Of a stretch of 64,000 bases of DNA, positions 54,938 through 63,992 are shown in pieces. Under the pieces are notes generated by a model. That model ran no database searches and had not been told where the DNA came from. It saw nothing but the letters and a program-made list of their open reading frames with translations. Made by a program: the position numbers and the translations under genes. The DNA is from Gimesia algae (GTDB taxonomy: Bacteria > Planctomycetota > Planctomycetia > Planctomycetales > Planctomycetaceae). Each line of letters opens with the position of its first letter. The first letter of the stretch is position 1. Location of the stretch: NCBI RefSeq assembly GCF_007746795.1, contig NZ_CP036343.1, forward strand, positions 1,554,531-1,618,530, given 5' to 3'.

Positions 54938-55381
54938 ATGAAATTGAAACCGAATGATATTTTGATGATCACACTGCTGTCACTGAGCCTCAGCTTAACA
55001 GGCTGTGGAGGCGGTGCCGGTGACCAGCCCACATTGGGACTGGTCAAAGGAACCGTCACTATGGATGGCAGCCCCCTGGCCGGCGTAGCTGTGACGTTCT
55101 CCCCAGACAGCGGCCGTCCCGCCACAGGAAAAACAGACGTAGCTGGCAACTATGAATTAATCTACATCCGCAACACTCCCGGCTGTAAGCTGGGGCATAA
55201 CACTGTGATGATCAGCAATTCCGGTGAAGAGGATGAGATGGAAATGGAAGGGGACGACGCCGTCATGCCCAATTCGACTGAAGAGAATGAAATTCCGGCG
55301 AAATACAACAGTAAGACAACACTCGAAGCCGATGTGCAACCAGGTGAAAATACCTTCAACTTCGATTTGAAGAAAAAATAA
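54938..55381 (+). CDS. Small lipoprotein with carboxypeptidase-regulatory-like domain
   Basis: A roughly 147-residue predicted lipoprotein. The signal peptide ends in LSLSLTGCGGG, with cysteine as lipidation site. The mature part GTVTMDGSPLAGVAVTFSPD followed by GRPATGKTDVAGNYEL is a transthyretin/carboxypeptidase-regulatory-like beta-sandwich, common in planctomycete lipoproteins. A very acidic insert (EEDEMEMEGDDA) separates it from a final beta segment. The start is taken as ATG 54938, with a GTG 12 bases earlier as alternative. It follows the second DUF1559 gene by about 230 bases, beyond a terminator, so it probably has its own promoter. Confidence 0.82.
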   Translation: MKLKPNDILMITLLSLSLSLTGCGGGAGDQPTLGLVKGTVTMDGSPLAGVAVTFSPDSGRPATGKTDVAGNYELIYIRNTPGCKLGHNTVMISNSGEEDEMEMEGDDAVMPNSTEENEIPAKYNSKTTLEADVQPGENTFNFDLKKK

Positions 55382-55462
55382 TTGCGTTTCACCATTTTTC
55401 ATCTCACAATCACTGCAGGGTGGACCTGTGTGTCTGCCCGCAGTGTGAGAGCAGGCTTTCTT

Positions 55463-56200
55463 TCAGGAACGCCGTTCCTGCCTCAGGAATGCCAGCACAT
55501 CGCGGCAGCCGCGCTGTATCTGGGCACTCATCACTTCGCGGGCCAGGGGACCATTTCCATCGCGCAGCGCCTGCAGCAGCTCTTTTTTGCTGTCACAGGT
55601 TTTCTCTGCCAGGTCAACAGTCAGAATTTTGGAACTGTTGCGCTGTGATTCAAATACGGTCGAAACCGCGCGATGTTCGCGAATGACTTTGGCGATCAGA
55701 CGATTCCGCGAGGCCTCAATCACGGTCTCATGAAAGGCTTCTTCCAGATCCAGCCAGCGATGAAACTGGGCCGGTGTGGCGTGGCCAGCACTTCGTTCGC
55801 GTATCAGATCTCGAATTGCGTAGAACGCGTCCAGCATCGTGTTGAGATCATCCAACTGATGCGGGGTAATATACCGCGATGCTTCTGCTGCTGCACAACT
55901 CTCCAGAGCATCCCGCAACATATACAGTTCTTCCAGATCCTCGCGATTCGGATTCCGCACAAAAGCGCCCGCACCCGGCACATGCTCGACCAGTCCTTCT
56001 GAAACCAGGCGGTGAATCGCTTCCCGAACCGGAATGACACTCACGCCAATCTCTGCAGCCAGTTTGCGATTCACCAGTTGCGTCCCCGGTAACAGCTTCC
56101 CTTCCTGCAGTTCCTGCTTGAGGAATTGGTAAGCACGATCCCCCAGATTTTTGCTGACTTCATACATAACTGGCTTTCCGGTTGACAGACAGACGCTCAT
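55463..56200 (-). CDS. GntR family regulator, FadR/FCD type
   Basis: A 245-residue (or about 234 from the ATG at 56167) transcriptional regulator. The N-terminal winged helix contains LVNRKLAAEIGVSVIPVREA followed by IHRLVSEGLVEHVPGAGAFV. The helical FCD effector domain (about residues 90-230) has metal-ligand-like residues in LEEAFHETVIEASRNRLI and AREVMSAQIQRGCRDVL. Members bind acidic sugars or carboxylates and usually repress catabolic genes. It is divergent from the sialidase-like gene, and a palindromic operator candidate lies in the shared region, so autoregulation together with control of that gene is likely. Confidence 0.88.
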   Translation of the reverse strand: MSVCLSTGKPVMYEVSKNLGDRAYQFLKQELQEGKLLPGTQLVNRKLAAEIGVSVIPVREAIHRLVSEGLVEHVPGAGAFVRNPNREDLEELYMLRDALESCAAAEASRYITPHQLDDLNTMLDAFYAIRDLIRERSAGHATPAQFHRWLDLEEAFHETVIEASRNRLIAKVIREHRAVSTVFESQRNSSKILTVDLAEKTCDSKKELLQALRDGNGPLAREVMSAQIQRGCRDVLAFLRQERRS

Positions 56201-56217
56201 TTCTCACAATCAAGTGT

Positions 56218-56234
56218 ATGTTATAACATGTTAT
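56218..56234. promoter_or_regulatory. Probable GntR operator (overlapping palindromes)
   Basis: ATGTTATAACAT (56218-56229) and ATAACATGTTAT (56223-56234) are two perfect, overlapping 12-base palindromes just upstream of the GntR gene. GntR/FadR regulators typically bind such AT-rich inverted repeats. The site also faces the divergent sialidase-like gene. Confidence 0.6.
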
Positions 56235-56361
56235 CACACAGTGTCAATTTCTGCAGCCGCGGTCCTGAACTCTGATTACCTTTCGATCGTGCCTCAGTCC
56301 TGGCGTTGTGTAGAGCAAGAGTTTTCCCCTGGTTCCAGTCCATTCAACAGAAACGCGTACT

Positions 56362-57495
56362 ATGAAAATCCCGTTGAATCTCATTCCCCTGTTCCTGATC
56401 GCGTTTACATTTTCTGCAAACCTGGACGCCGCCGATCAACTGCCGCTCATTAATCTCTCGCAGCAGACTGACCGCCAATCTGTTATCGTCGCTGGCACGC
56501 CTCAGGTCTACCAGGGACACCCCACGACGTTACTGCTGCCCGATCAGAAAACCATCCTCGCCGTCTGGTGCATCAACCACGGAGGTTCAGCCGGCCCGAT
56601 GGCTCGAAGTGAAGATGGCGGCAAAACCTGGTCCCGCATTGATGAACGCCTACCCGCCGGTTACGCGACACATCAGAACTGCCCCAGTATCTACCGCATG
56701 ATTGATCCGAAAGGGAAAGCCCGCCTCTGGGTCTTCTCTGCGGCCCTCGGTAAACGCGGTGGCCCCGGGATGCCCAGCATCATGAGCGAAGACAACGGCG
56801 CCACTTGGAAAGAAATGCCCCCCCTCGGGTTCCCCTGCGTAATGACCTTCAGCAGCATGGTCCGCCTGAAAGATGGGCGCTACCTGGGTCTCTATCATAA
56901 AGGTCCTGATGGTAAAGACCGCGCCCCGCTGGTCGTGCTGCAGACCATCTCCGCTGATGGCGGCTTCAGCTGGTCGAAACCGCAAGTGGTCGCCGAAGTC
57001 GAAGGCAAAAACCCTTGTGAACCCTGTGTCTTCCGCAGCCCGGATGGCAATCAGCTCTGTTGCCTGCTACGCGAAAATACTCACAAAGGTAATAGCCTGA
57101 TGATGTTCAGCAACGACGAAGGCGACACCTGGACCAAACCCGTCGACACCCCCTGGGGCTTAACCGGCGACCGTCACAAACAGGTTTTCACTCAGGACGG
57201 ACAACTTGTCATCTGCTTCCGTGACCAGGCGCCCGGCAGTTCCAGCCGCGGACACTTCGTTGCCTGGGTCGGCACATACGACGACATCGTCAACGGCCGC
57301 GATGGCAAGTACCGCGTCAAGCTGCTGCATCATCATGGACGCACCGGTGATTGTGGCTATCCCGGTATAGAATTGCTGCCAGATGGCACCATCGTCGCCA
57401 CCACTTATGTGAAATACCGTGACAACAAAGACAAAAACTCCGTCGTCGCCGTACGGTTCAAACTTGATGAGTTATCGAAACCGGAAGAAAAATAA
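56362..57495 (+). CDS. Exported sialidase-like (BNR/Asp-box) protein
   Basis: A 377-residue protein with a signal peptide ([17 protein letters not shown]) and four Asp-box repeats of the sialidase beta-propeller: [24 protein letters not shown] and SNDEGDTW. The arginine triad and FRIP motif of true sialidases are not clearly visible, so hydrolytic activity on sialic acid is not assured; many planctomycete members act on other acidic sugars. It is divergent from a GntR regulator and shares its operator region, which suggests inducible carbohydrate use. Start ATG with weak upstream purines. Downstream is a GC-rich hairpin. Confidence 0.82.
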   Translation: MKIPLNLIPLFLIAFTFSANLDAADQLPLINLSQQTDRQSVIVAGTPQVYQGHPTTLLLPDQKTILAVWCINHGGSAGPMARSEDGGKTWSRIDERLPAGYATHQNCPSIYRMIDPKGKARLWVFSAALGKRGGPGMPSIMSEDNGATWKEMPPLGFPCVMTFSSMVRLKDGRYLGLYHKGPDGKDRAPLVVLQTISADGGFSWSKPQVVAEVEGKNPCEPCVFRSPDGNQLCCLLRENTHKGNSLMMFSNDEGDTWTKPVDTPWGLTGDRHKQVFTQDGQLVICFRDQAPGSSSRGHFVAWVGTYDDIVNGRDGKYRVKLLHHHGRTGDCGYPGIELLPDGTIVATTYVKYRDNKDKNSVVAVRFKLDELSKPEEK

Positions 57496-57529
57496 ATGAG
57501 ATTCTTCTGAATCGGCTCTCTCTCCTGTG

Positions 57530-57554
57530 CCCCTGTCGGCTCGCCCGGCAGGGG
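57530..57554. terminator. GC-rich hairpin between convergent genes
   Basis: CCCCTGTCGG pairs with CCGGCAGGGG (one mismatch-type wobble) around CTCGC. It lies between the convergent sialidase-like gene and the gene at 57559. It lacks a T tract, so the terminator call is tentative. Confidence 0.5.
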
Positions 57555-57558
57555 AGGC

Positions 57559-58113
57559 TCAAGGGTACTCAGGCGTATCAACGAAGCCTTCGCCTACTTT
57601 TTCCATGATGTAACCCAGTCCCACGGCGCCCCCTTCCAGAACCGCGAACAGTATCACCAGCCACAGTCGTTCCGAGAAAGTAAACGCGACTACAGCGAAG
57701 AAATTCGGAATCTGTCGGAATGTATTCCCGATAAAGTCCATCAGCGCAACAAAGGCGGTCTTGATCATGGCACTCCGGGCAGCGCGTCGTCGCGTCAGAT
57801 GGAGATCCGACTCCAGTTCGCCGCCATTCTCCGCGGCAAAGCGTTCGGTTTCGTTACTGCGCCAGCCTTCCTTCGCATGTGCATAAGCGGCAGCGGCACA
57901 CGCCCAGCCAAACAGTGCAATCCCCAGCATCACCAGCGCGATCAGTTTATGCGTGGAAGGCTCGTCATCCTGCGACTTCGATTTCTTTTTCTTACGCTTC
58001 GGCGTGGCATCCGCTTTCACGCCCGTTGACTTTTTCTTCTTCGTTAACTTTTCTTCAGAAACCGGTTTTAGCTTCCGCTTACGACGCGGCCTTTGATACT
58101 CTGCTTCTGACAT
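57559..58113 (-). CDS. Lysine-rich membrane hypothetical protein
   Basis: A 184-residue protein. The first 55 residues are extremely basic (for example KPVSEEKLTKKKKSTG and TPKRKKKKSKSQ), then two or three hydrophobic helices follow (LIALVMLGIALFGWACAAAA, FFAVVAFTFSERLWLVILFA). The basic tail probably lies in the cytoplasm and could bind nucleic acid or acidic partners. No family is recognised. Start ATG next to an AT-rich leader. Converges with the sialidase-like gene. Confidence 0.72.
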   Translation of the reverse strand: MSEAEYQRPRRKRKLKPVSEEKLTKKKKSTGVKADATPKRKKKKSKSQDDEPSTHKLIALVMLGIALFGWACAAAAYAHAKEGWRSNETERFAAENGGELESDLHLTRRRAARSAMIKTAFVALMDFIGNTFRQIPNFFAVVAFTFSERLWLVILFAVLEGGAVGLGYIMEKVGEGFVDTPEYP

Positions 58114-58432
58114 GATTACTGCTCACTTCAGTCATTTTTCAACATCACATTTCCCAAATCCAGAGCGTCTCCGGCAGTACACACTGACCAGAAGAACAGA
58201 TATTATGACGGGGTATTTTTCGATGTCAACCACACGTTGAACAGTTAATTCAAGACTTCACATTCACTCGAAAATGAACTGATCACACACCAGCAGAGAA
58301 TTTCTATCCCCCTATTAATGCAGAACGCCCTGCAACAGAAGTATCAAGAAAATACTCCCACTGCAGGGGTCGTCCTGGCATGTGACTCTCGGTCCAGCTT
58401 TCGAGAAAATGAACCGGGCTGAACCAAATTAT
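58114..58432. other. Intergenic, no gene seen
   Basis: About 320 bases between the lysine-rich membrane protein and the PfpI gene, both on the minus strand. No repeat, RNA gene or convincing promoter recognised. Confidence 0.4.
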
Positions 58433-58999
58433 TCATGCAGTCTGTTTCGCGTGTTTCCCTTCGGCAAATTCTTCCAGCATTTTATTACAGAACGCAGGCA
58501 GGTCATCCGGATTACGGCTGGTCACCAGGCCTTCATCGCAGACACATTCCTCATCCACCCACGTCGCGCCGGCATTTTTGAGGTCGGTCTTCAGACTCGG
58601 CCATGACGTCAGACGGCGGTCAGCCACTACATCCGCTTCCACCAGCGACCAGGGGCCGTGGCAGATTGCCGCTACCGGTTTTCCCTGTTTAAAGAAGTCG
58701 CGCACAAAGTCCATTGCGGTCTCGTTCACCCGCAGCGCATCAGGGTTGAATACGCCACCCGGCAGCACCAGCCCCTGATAATCCTCCGCGCTCACTTCAT
58801 CCACAGTTTTATCGACGGCGAACTGATCTCCCTTTTCGTCGTGATGCACGCCCTGAATCTTGCCTGATTTTAGCGAGACCAGTTGCACTTCCGCGCCCGC
58901 TTTCAGGGCAGCCTCCCACGGCTCTGTCAGTTCGACCTGCTCAAATCCATCTGTTGCGAGAAATGCGATTGTTTTACCCTGCAAATCAAATTTCGTCAT
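58433..58999 (-). CDS. PfpI/DJ-1 family type 1 glutamine amidotransferase-like protein
   Basis: A 188-residue member of the DJ-1/PfpI superfamily (YhbO-like). The catalytic cysteine and histidine sit in PVAAICHGPWSLVEADVVAD, the acidic partner is in TDGFEQVELTEPWEA, and the central VLPGGVFNPDALR is typical. Members are stress-related and have been proposed as deglycases, chaperones or proteases; the exact activity is disputed. The C-terminal tail is charged. No signal peptide. The ATG at 58999 starts MTKFDLQGKTIAFLATDGF. It seems monocistronic. Confidence 0.92.
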   Translation of the reverse strand: MTKFDLQGKTIAFLATDGFEQVELTEPWEAALKAGAEVQLVSLKSGKIQGVHHDEKGDQFAVDKTVDEVSAEDYQGLVLPGGVFNPDALRVNETAMDFVRDFFKQGKPVAAICHGPWSLVEADVVADRRLTSWPSLKTDLKNAGATWVDEECVCDEGLVTSRNPDDLPAFCNKMLEEFAEGKHAKQTA

Positions 59000-59157
59000 G
59001 TGATTGAATCCTTTATTGTTTGTTCTACCTTTATTGTTTTTTTAAATCTGTCATCTGGCTCCACTGAACCAGGAGAGTACTTTCTCAATTCCCTCTGCAG
59101 CCGCCGTGGGTACAGAAGCGAATCAGATTTCGATGCTCCCCTGGAATTCTACGGTCA

Positions 59158-59475
59158 TCAGACAGATACAATTTCCTTGCATTCCGCTGCACACTTCCGA
59201 CAGGAGGCAGCACACGCCTGACAGTGATAATGTTCGTGTGCCTCACACTGTTCTGCACACCAGGTACAGATCTCCGCACATAGTTGACTGATCTGTGATG
59301 AATACTTGCTGTTACGGGCTAATGCCTGAGCGGTATAAAGACAGATGTCGACACACTCGCGGCAGCAGTGGGGACAGTCATTATCACTTTCTTTGCCGAT
59401 CATGGCATCCAGACAGAATTCACAGTCAGTGGCACACTTCAGACAGGCGTCGATACAGGATTGTTTGAGACTCAT
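59158..59475 (-). CDS. Cysteine-rich four-helix copper-binding protein
   Basis: A 105-residue protein with 19 cysteines arranged in CxxxC and CxxC spacings along predicted helices (ACLKCATDCEFCLDAMIG, CPHCCRECVDICLYTAQAL, QLCAEICTWCAEQCEAHEHY, CQACAASCRKCAAECKEIV). This is the pattern of the Csp/DUF326 copper-storage four-helix bundles, where the cysteines line the core and bind many Cu(I) ions. No Tat signal is present, so it is the cytosolic form. The ATG at 59475 follows GGAGAA by seven bases; the frame is open for 495 bases further upstream but that part looks non-coding. Confidence 0.87.
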   Translation of the reverse strand: MSLKQSCIDACLKCATDCEFCLDAMIGKESDNDCPHCCRECVDICLYTAQALARNSKYSSQISQLCAEICTWCAEQCEAHEHYHCQACAASCRKCAAECKEIVSV

Positions 59476-60016
59476 TTTATTTCTCCATAAAATCGATTGT
59501 TGGGAAAATTGAATGTGAGACGACAGGTGACGTTGCCCATACACCTGCCACAGAGACCAATACGCTGCCTGATGAGTGATCCAGCGCAGTGACGTATTTG
59601 TTTTGTAATCCTGAATCACTGAAATGCAAAATGCATGCCAGCCTGCTCGATTGAGAGAAGAAACTGTAAACCAAGGAGACAGCAGACGAATTTGCGGAGA
59701 GTGGTGGTCGCGGGACCGACACACTGAACGGTGAACGCGCGGAAGATATTCAGTGTGAGCAGCCAACACTGCGGCGTTCTGATTCTGAACTGCGACAGAA
59801 TGGCTCACAAGAGCAGGGCAGCATCGATTCCCGCTGAGCGAAGTACTGACATTCAGTCTTCCCTGCAGCGGGTCATCGACTGCGGAAACAGCGGTGACTG
59901 GAAATCGAACCGCCCACCAATGGAAGGTCGATCCAATTTCGCAGAACGTCGTCCCGACCTGGTTGCTCATGCCAGTTGAGGATTCGGGAGACGCGTCGCT
60001 TAACCTGAAGTTCAGG
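59476..60016. other. Intergenic, open frame without protein pattern
   Basis: About 540 bases between the copper-binding gene and a lipoprotein gene, both on the minus strand. The frame of the copper protein remains open here, but its translation has no recognisable domain and the true start is downstream. A perfect 21-base palindrome sits at the right edge (60000-60020). Confidence 0.45.
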
Positions 60017-60020
60017 TTAA
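60000..60020. promoter_or_regulatory. Perfect 21-base palindrome at a stop codon
   Basis: TTAACCTGAA and its reverse complement TTCAGGTTAA are separated by one base. It overlaps the stop codon of the lipoprotein gene. The length and perfection resemble operators of MerR-type regulators, but no -35/-10 pair fits around it, so it may instead be an RNA hairpin at the transcript end. Confidence 0.5.
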
Positions 60021-60313
60021 TGTTGTGGTCGAATCGGCATCTCTGCTTTCATTTTCGGCCCTACGACTTCTTTCATAAACTGATTCCAGCCCTTTTCACT
60101 TTCCAGTTGAGGATCACTGGCCCTCAGTCGCTCCAGGGTCGCAATATCATATTTCTCATTTACATCAGTGATCGCATTCCACTCTTCCAGTGAGAGAGGA
60201 GCGGCTGGGGGAATATCCGTAGGAACCCCCACCTGTACCTCAGCTTCAGAACCGCCACAACCGGTCAGTATCACTGGCCACAATACGAACAACATACACA
60301 CTACACGAAACAT
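60017..60313 (-). CDS. Small lipoprotein
   Basis: A 98-residue predicted lipoprotein. The signal MFRVVCMLFVLWPVILTGC ends in the lipobox LTGC, followed by the common planctomycete GG spacer. The mature part is short and charged (LSLEEWNAITDVNEKYDIAT), with no named domain. GGAGAGAAG precedes the ATG. It lies 71 bases downstream of the third DUF1559 gene on the same strand, so the two are probably one operon, as in the DUF1559-lipoprotein arrangement at 53756-55381. Confidence 0.75.
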   Translation of the reverse strand: MFRVVCMLFVLWPVILTGCGGSEAEVQVGVPTDIPPAAPLSLEEWNAITDVNEKYDIATLERLRASDPQLESEKGWNQFMKEVVGPKMKAEMPIRPQH

Positions 60314-60384
60314 GCTTCTCTCCTGAAAACAGGCACGCGGCCACAGCTGCACAAGCGGACCGCGTCCTGATAAATCACTTACTA

Positions 60385-61356
60385 CTATGGAAACTCAACG
60401 ATTTCACCACCAGCGCGGGTGGAGAGGGCCTGGTACAAATCATAATTAATATTTTCTGAGAGGTAGTGGACTGAACCATCCACCATTGCAAAGTGGGCGC
60501 CACCGGGATGCTGACTGCGAAAAACCCCATAGGTTGTGGTCCCGTCATGCAGATTCAATCGCGCACTGGTCGTTCCCCAAGTGTATCCAACGTAACCATA
60601 GGCCCAGACGCTTCCTACAACTGAGGTTCCCGTTTCAGGTGTTCCCGTCGGAGATGAATCAATCTCTCCCATCAGAAAAGTGTTGGTCGTACCATCAGTA
60701 ATGTCACGCATTTTCGTTTTTTTGTCGTAATTGGCACTTGTGGAATCTTCCAAAATCCGAGGGACAATCGCACCATCATAGGCAGGTTCTGGTACTCCAT
60801 AATTTGTATAATAATGCAAATATTTTGTACTCGGTGTGCCAGCAGAAAAAATGTAACTGCAGGGTGCCCGGTTATCCGCTACGGGTCCAGGTAATGGCAT
60901 GGAAGGACACAGGAATGTGGGCACGATCATCTGCACCAGCATCGCATTCGTGAAGCCATCTCCATCAGCATCGTTCGTGCTGTTGCGTGGTTCTTCTTTA
61001 TCCCAGCGTCTGGCGACAGCATCCTGCTCCAGGTAGGGCAGGATTTCAATATGTCCCGTGATCCAGGTAGTAGCAGGAGTCGGGCTGGCAGACAGATCTG
61101 CGGTCTCCGCGTGATCCGATGTCCCAAATGGAAACCGCAGAAAGGTATCGTGGAAATTATGAGTCGCCAGTGCAATCTGCTTCAGATTATTCTTACACTG
61201 CGAACGACGAGCGGCTTCACGAGCCTGTTGGACGGCCGGTAACAGCAAGGCAATCAGAATTGCGATAATCGCAATCACGACCAGCAGTTCGATCAAGGTA
61301 AATCCAGCGCGCTGCGGAGCGCGGAAACGGGGACGTTGTGTTGTGCGAGACAACAT
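60385..61356 (-). CDS. DUF1559 pseudopilin-like protein, third copy
   Basis: A roughly 323-residue DUF1559 protein. It has a longer basic leader ([15 protein letters not shown]) before the prepilin-type cleavage site and hydrophobic helix [19 protein letters not shown], then [20 protein letters not shown]. The C-terminal H-X9-DG motif is [20 protein letters not shown]. It is clearly diverged from the two copies at 50864 and 53756. The ATG at 61356 has GGAGA upstream. Followed by a small lipoprotein gene. Confidence 0.93.
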   Translation of the reverse strand: MLSRTTQRPRFRAPQRAGFTLIELLVVIAIIAILIALLLPAVQQAREAARRSQCKNNLKQIALATHNFHDTFLRFPFGTSDHAETADLSASPTPATTWITGHIEILPYLEQDAVARRWDKEEPRNSTNDADGDGFTNAMLVQMIVPTFLCPSMPLPGPVADNRAPCSYIFSAGTPSTKYLHYYTNYGVPEPAYDGAIVPRILEDSTSANYDKKTKMRDITDGTTNTFLMGEIDSSPTGTPETGTSVVGSVWAYGYVGYTWGTTSARLNLHDGTTTYGVFRSQHPGGAHFAMVDGSVHYLSENINYDLYQALSTRAGGEIVEFP

Positions 61357-61721
61357 GGTGGGTATCTCCTTCAGTTGGAAACCAGTAAGGGGGTCATTCA
61401 CTTCCCACAAGGGAGTGAAACTCGCCGGAGCGATTGGCTGGCTACTGAGGAGACCTCTAATTCAGAAGAACAGGGGAGCAATCAAATACTCTTAACACTG
61501 CCTTCGCGATGGTCCTGATACCTTTTGCGGGCTAATCCGGAAACGAAACATTAATTCTTATTGAGCCCAGACACCTACCTGACACTGAGTCTCAATATCA
61601 ACAATATAGTGAGATGGAAAGCAAAACGTCAAGTCGCTTCCAGAGAAAGAACAAAAAAATCCAGAAATGAATTTCGGTCTACTCTCCATTGATATAAGTC
61701 ACATCTAAATTATTACTTACG
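61357..61721. other. Leader region of third DUF1559 gene
   Basis: About 365 bases between the pyrrolidone-carboxyl peptidase stop and the DUF1559 start, both on the minus strand. AT-rich in the half near 61550-61720, probably holding the promoter. The 17-base motif found upstream of the other two DUF1559 genes was not seen here. Confidence 0.4.
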
Positions 61722-62390
61722 TCATATCAGCAGACGGGAGGGGCTGGCTTCTTTGATATCTTCGGGATTTTCCAGAGCCGCCTGAATCCCGGCTTTGACT
61801 CCTGTCACAGCAGTCTCAACAGACATACTGGGAGCCCCCAGATTCTCATCCCGTGCCGCCACTTCAGGTAGAAAAGGGAGATGAATCCAGCCTGCCCGGA
61901 TGGGTAACTGCTGCTGAGCGATATGATGCAGGACGCCATACATCAGGTGATTGCAGCAGAATGTTCCCCCTGCATCAGAAATGTCTGCGGGAACGCCAGC
62001 CGCCCGCATTGATTTGACCATGGCACGCAGCGGGAGCGTTGCATAATAGCCGACCGGTCCCTCCTCAGCCGTCAAATCCCCCTGCAGCGACTGGCCAGCA
62101 TTGTCGGTTAAACCGTATCGCGTCCCATCATTCAGGTTTTGTGCCAGTCGTTCCACGGTGATCATTGACCGTCCCCCGTATTCGCCCATCATCACCACCA
62201 GTTCCGGCTGGACTTCCTTAATCGCTGCGGTGACGAAATCAATACATTTGAAAAACGTATTTGGCACAATCCGCGAGACAATCTCCACGTCTCCAACTGT
62301 TATCCCCTCCAGCGACCGCGCCACCGATTCAGCGGGATTGATGGGCGTATAACCATAGGCTTCAAAACCGGTCAGCAAAACTTTTTTCAT
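61722..62390 (-). CDS. pcp: Pyrrolidone-carboxyl peptidase
   Basis: A 222-residue cysteine peptidase (family C15) that removes N-terminal pyroglutamate from peptides. It begins MKKVLLTGFEAYGYTPINPA. The catalytic Glu lies in GGRSMITVERLAQN, the cysteine in SDAGGTFCCNHLMYGVLHHI, and the histidine in GWIHLPFLPEVA. Compared with many homologues the spacing is normal. The ATG at 62390 is preferred over a start 12 bases upstream because GAGG lies before it. It probably acts in the cytoplasm in peptide recycling. Confidence 0.92.
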   Translation of the reverse strand: MKKVLLTGFEAYGYTPINPAESVARSLEGITVGDVEIVSRIVPNTFFKCIDFVTAAIKEVQPELVVMMGEYGGRSMITVERLAQNLNDGTRYGLTDNAGQSLQGDLTAEEGPVGYYATLPLRAMVKSMRAAGVPADISDAGGTFCCNHLMYGVLHHIAQQQLPIRAGWIHLPFLPEVAARDENLGAPSMSVETAVTGVKAGIQAALENPEDIKEASPSRLLI

Positions 62391-62492
62391 GAGTTGCCTC
62401 ACGTCAGAGTGGATAATTGCGCTGTCTGCAGTTTACTGAGTCATACAACAGGCAGTCTGCCGAATACTCTAACGCAAATGAGAGCAGGGAAG

Positions 62493-63992
62493 CTACCCGA
62501 TTTCTGCAGAACCTGTATCACGTTCTGGAATCGCTTCTGCAGCAGTCGCGATGTTGTGAATCATCCCGGAAAACACAAAATGATGCAGCGGGCAGACCGC
62601 ATACCAGTACAATCGCCCCCACAGCCCGACGGGATCAAAGATCGCTGTCTGCGTGATTGTTGATGTCTCACCCGTGCCGGTCACTTCAAATTCCAGCCAC
62701 GCACGACCAGGCAGCTTCATCTCCGCCAGCAGTCGCAACCGCCGATTCGGTTCATAAGCTTCAACCCGCCAGAAATCGACCGTATCGCCCACACGCAGCG
62801 TCTCAGCATTCGCCCGTCCCCGTCTAACACCAATCCCGCCGACCAACAGGTCCAGCCAGCCACGCAGATGCCACAACCAGTTGCAGGCATACCAGCCCGT
62901 ATCGCCGCCGATCCTGCGAATCGGCTGAAACGTTATCTCTGCAGGTCGCGCGACATCAACGGAACGGGAATCGATAAACCGCGTTCCAAAATGGACTCCG
63001 GTCCAAGTGGGCAGGGAACCCGACGAAGACAGCGAATCCGACCAGCGCGTCTCTGCAAACGCCTGCTCTTCATTGATGAGTGCACGCTGAATCGCAGCTT
63101 CAATGCCCATCGGTTTGATATCGAACGCCTGCAACGCACTCTGATCCTGCACGACCGTTGAATGCACGATACTTTCAATAAGCTTGCGACCAATGCGGGC
63201 ATAGAGCGGCGTCACCAGACCCAGCCACAGACTCGACAGGTAAGGCGTCAAAACGGGAACCGGAATCATACGCAAGCGAATCTCGCGACAGCGGGCATAC
63301 ACGCGCATAATTTCCGCGTATGAAACTTCGTTGGCTCCGCCAATCTCATACACTCGGCTTTCCGGTAACGACACATCCAGCGCTGCAGTCAGATAAGCGA
63401 TGAGGTCCTCAATCGCAATCGGCTGTGCCGACCGCATGACCCATTTGGGTGTAATCATAATCGGCAGACGTTCCACCAGAGAGCGGATCATCTCAAACGA
63501 CAGGCTGCCCGAACCGATCACAATCGACGCCCGAAATTCCAGTACCCGCACGCCCGATTCCCGCAGGATCTGTCCCACTTCCTGGCGGCTCCGCAGATGT
63601 GGCGAGAGTGTTTCCGCTTCATTCCCCAGTCCGCCCAGATAGATGATCCGCTCGACACCCGCATCCCGGGCTGCGTTGGCAAAATTCTCAGCAGCACGGC
63701 GGTCATTCTCTTCAAACGAACCTTTCTCACCCATGGAGTGAATCAGGTAATACGCCACCTTCACGCCCTTCAGCGCCGGGGGCAGTGTCTCCGCATCCAG
63801 CACATCGCCGGCTACGACTTCAATATTTTCTCCCACCCGCGCACGCAGATTTTCAGGCCGCCGCGCCAGGCACCGCAGTCGTACCCCACGCTGTTCCAAT
63901 GCCTGTAGTAACCGTCCTCCCACATATCCCGTCGCACCGGTCAATAAAACCAGATCCGCTGTGGAATTCGCTGCCTGTTCATTATCAACCAT
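62493..63992 (-). CDS. SDR-type NAD(P)-binding protein with DUF2867
   Basis: A 499-residue two-part protein. The N-terminal 300 residues are an atypical short-chain dehydrogenase/NmrA-like Rossmann domain (VLLTGATGYVGGRLLQALEQ, YYLIHSMG, VERIIYLGGLGNEAE, IEDLIAYLTAALD). The C-terminal part from about 320 matches DUF2867, often fused to such domains, with GGIGVRRGRANAETLRVGDT. A role in envelope lipid or quinone-type reduction has been suggested for related proteins but is not established. No signal peptide. The gene begins eight bases inside the window edge, so its promoter is not visible. Confidence 0.87.
   Translation of the reverse strand: MVDNEQAANSTADLVLLTGATGYVGGRLLQALEQRGVRLRCLARRPENLRARVGENIEVVAGDVLDAETLPPALKGVKVAYYLIHSMGEKGSFEENDRRAAENFANAARDAGVERIIYLGGLGNEAETLSPHLRSRQEVGQILRESGVRVLEFRASIVIGSGSLSFEMIRSLVERLPIMITPKWVMRSAQPIAIEDLIAYLTAALDVSLPESRVYEIGGANEVSYAEIMRVYARCREIRLRMIPVPVLTPYLSSLWLGLVTPLYARIGRKLIESIVHSTVVQDQSALQAFDIKPMGIEAAIQRALINEEQAFAETRWSDSLSSSGSLPTWTGVHFGTRFIDSRSVDVARPAEITFQPIRRIGGDTGWYACNWLWHLRGWLDLLVGGIGVRRGRANAETLRVGDTVDFWRVEAYEPNRRLRLLAEMKLPGRAWLEFEVTGTGETSTITQTAIFDPVGLWGRLYWYAVCPLHHFVFSGMIHNIATAAEAIPERDTGSAEIG

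Noticed and set aside
59476-59970. N-terminal extension of the copper-binding protein
   Set aside because: The frame is open, but the translation lacks the cysteine pattern and any domain. A good ribosome site and ATG exist at 59475.
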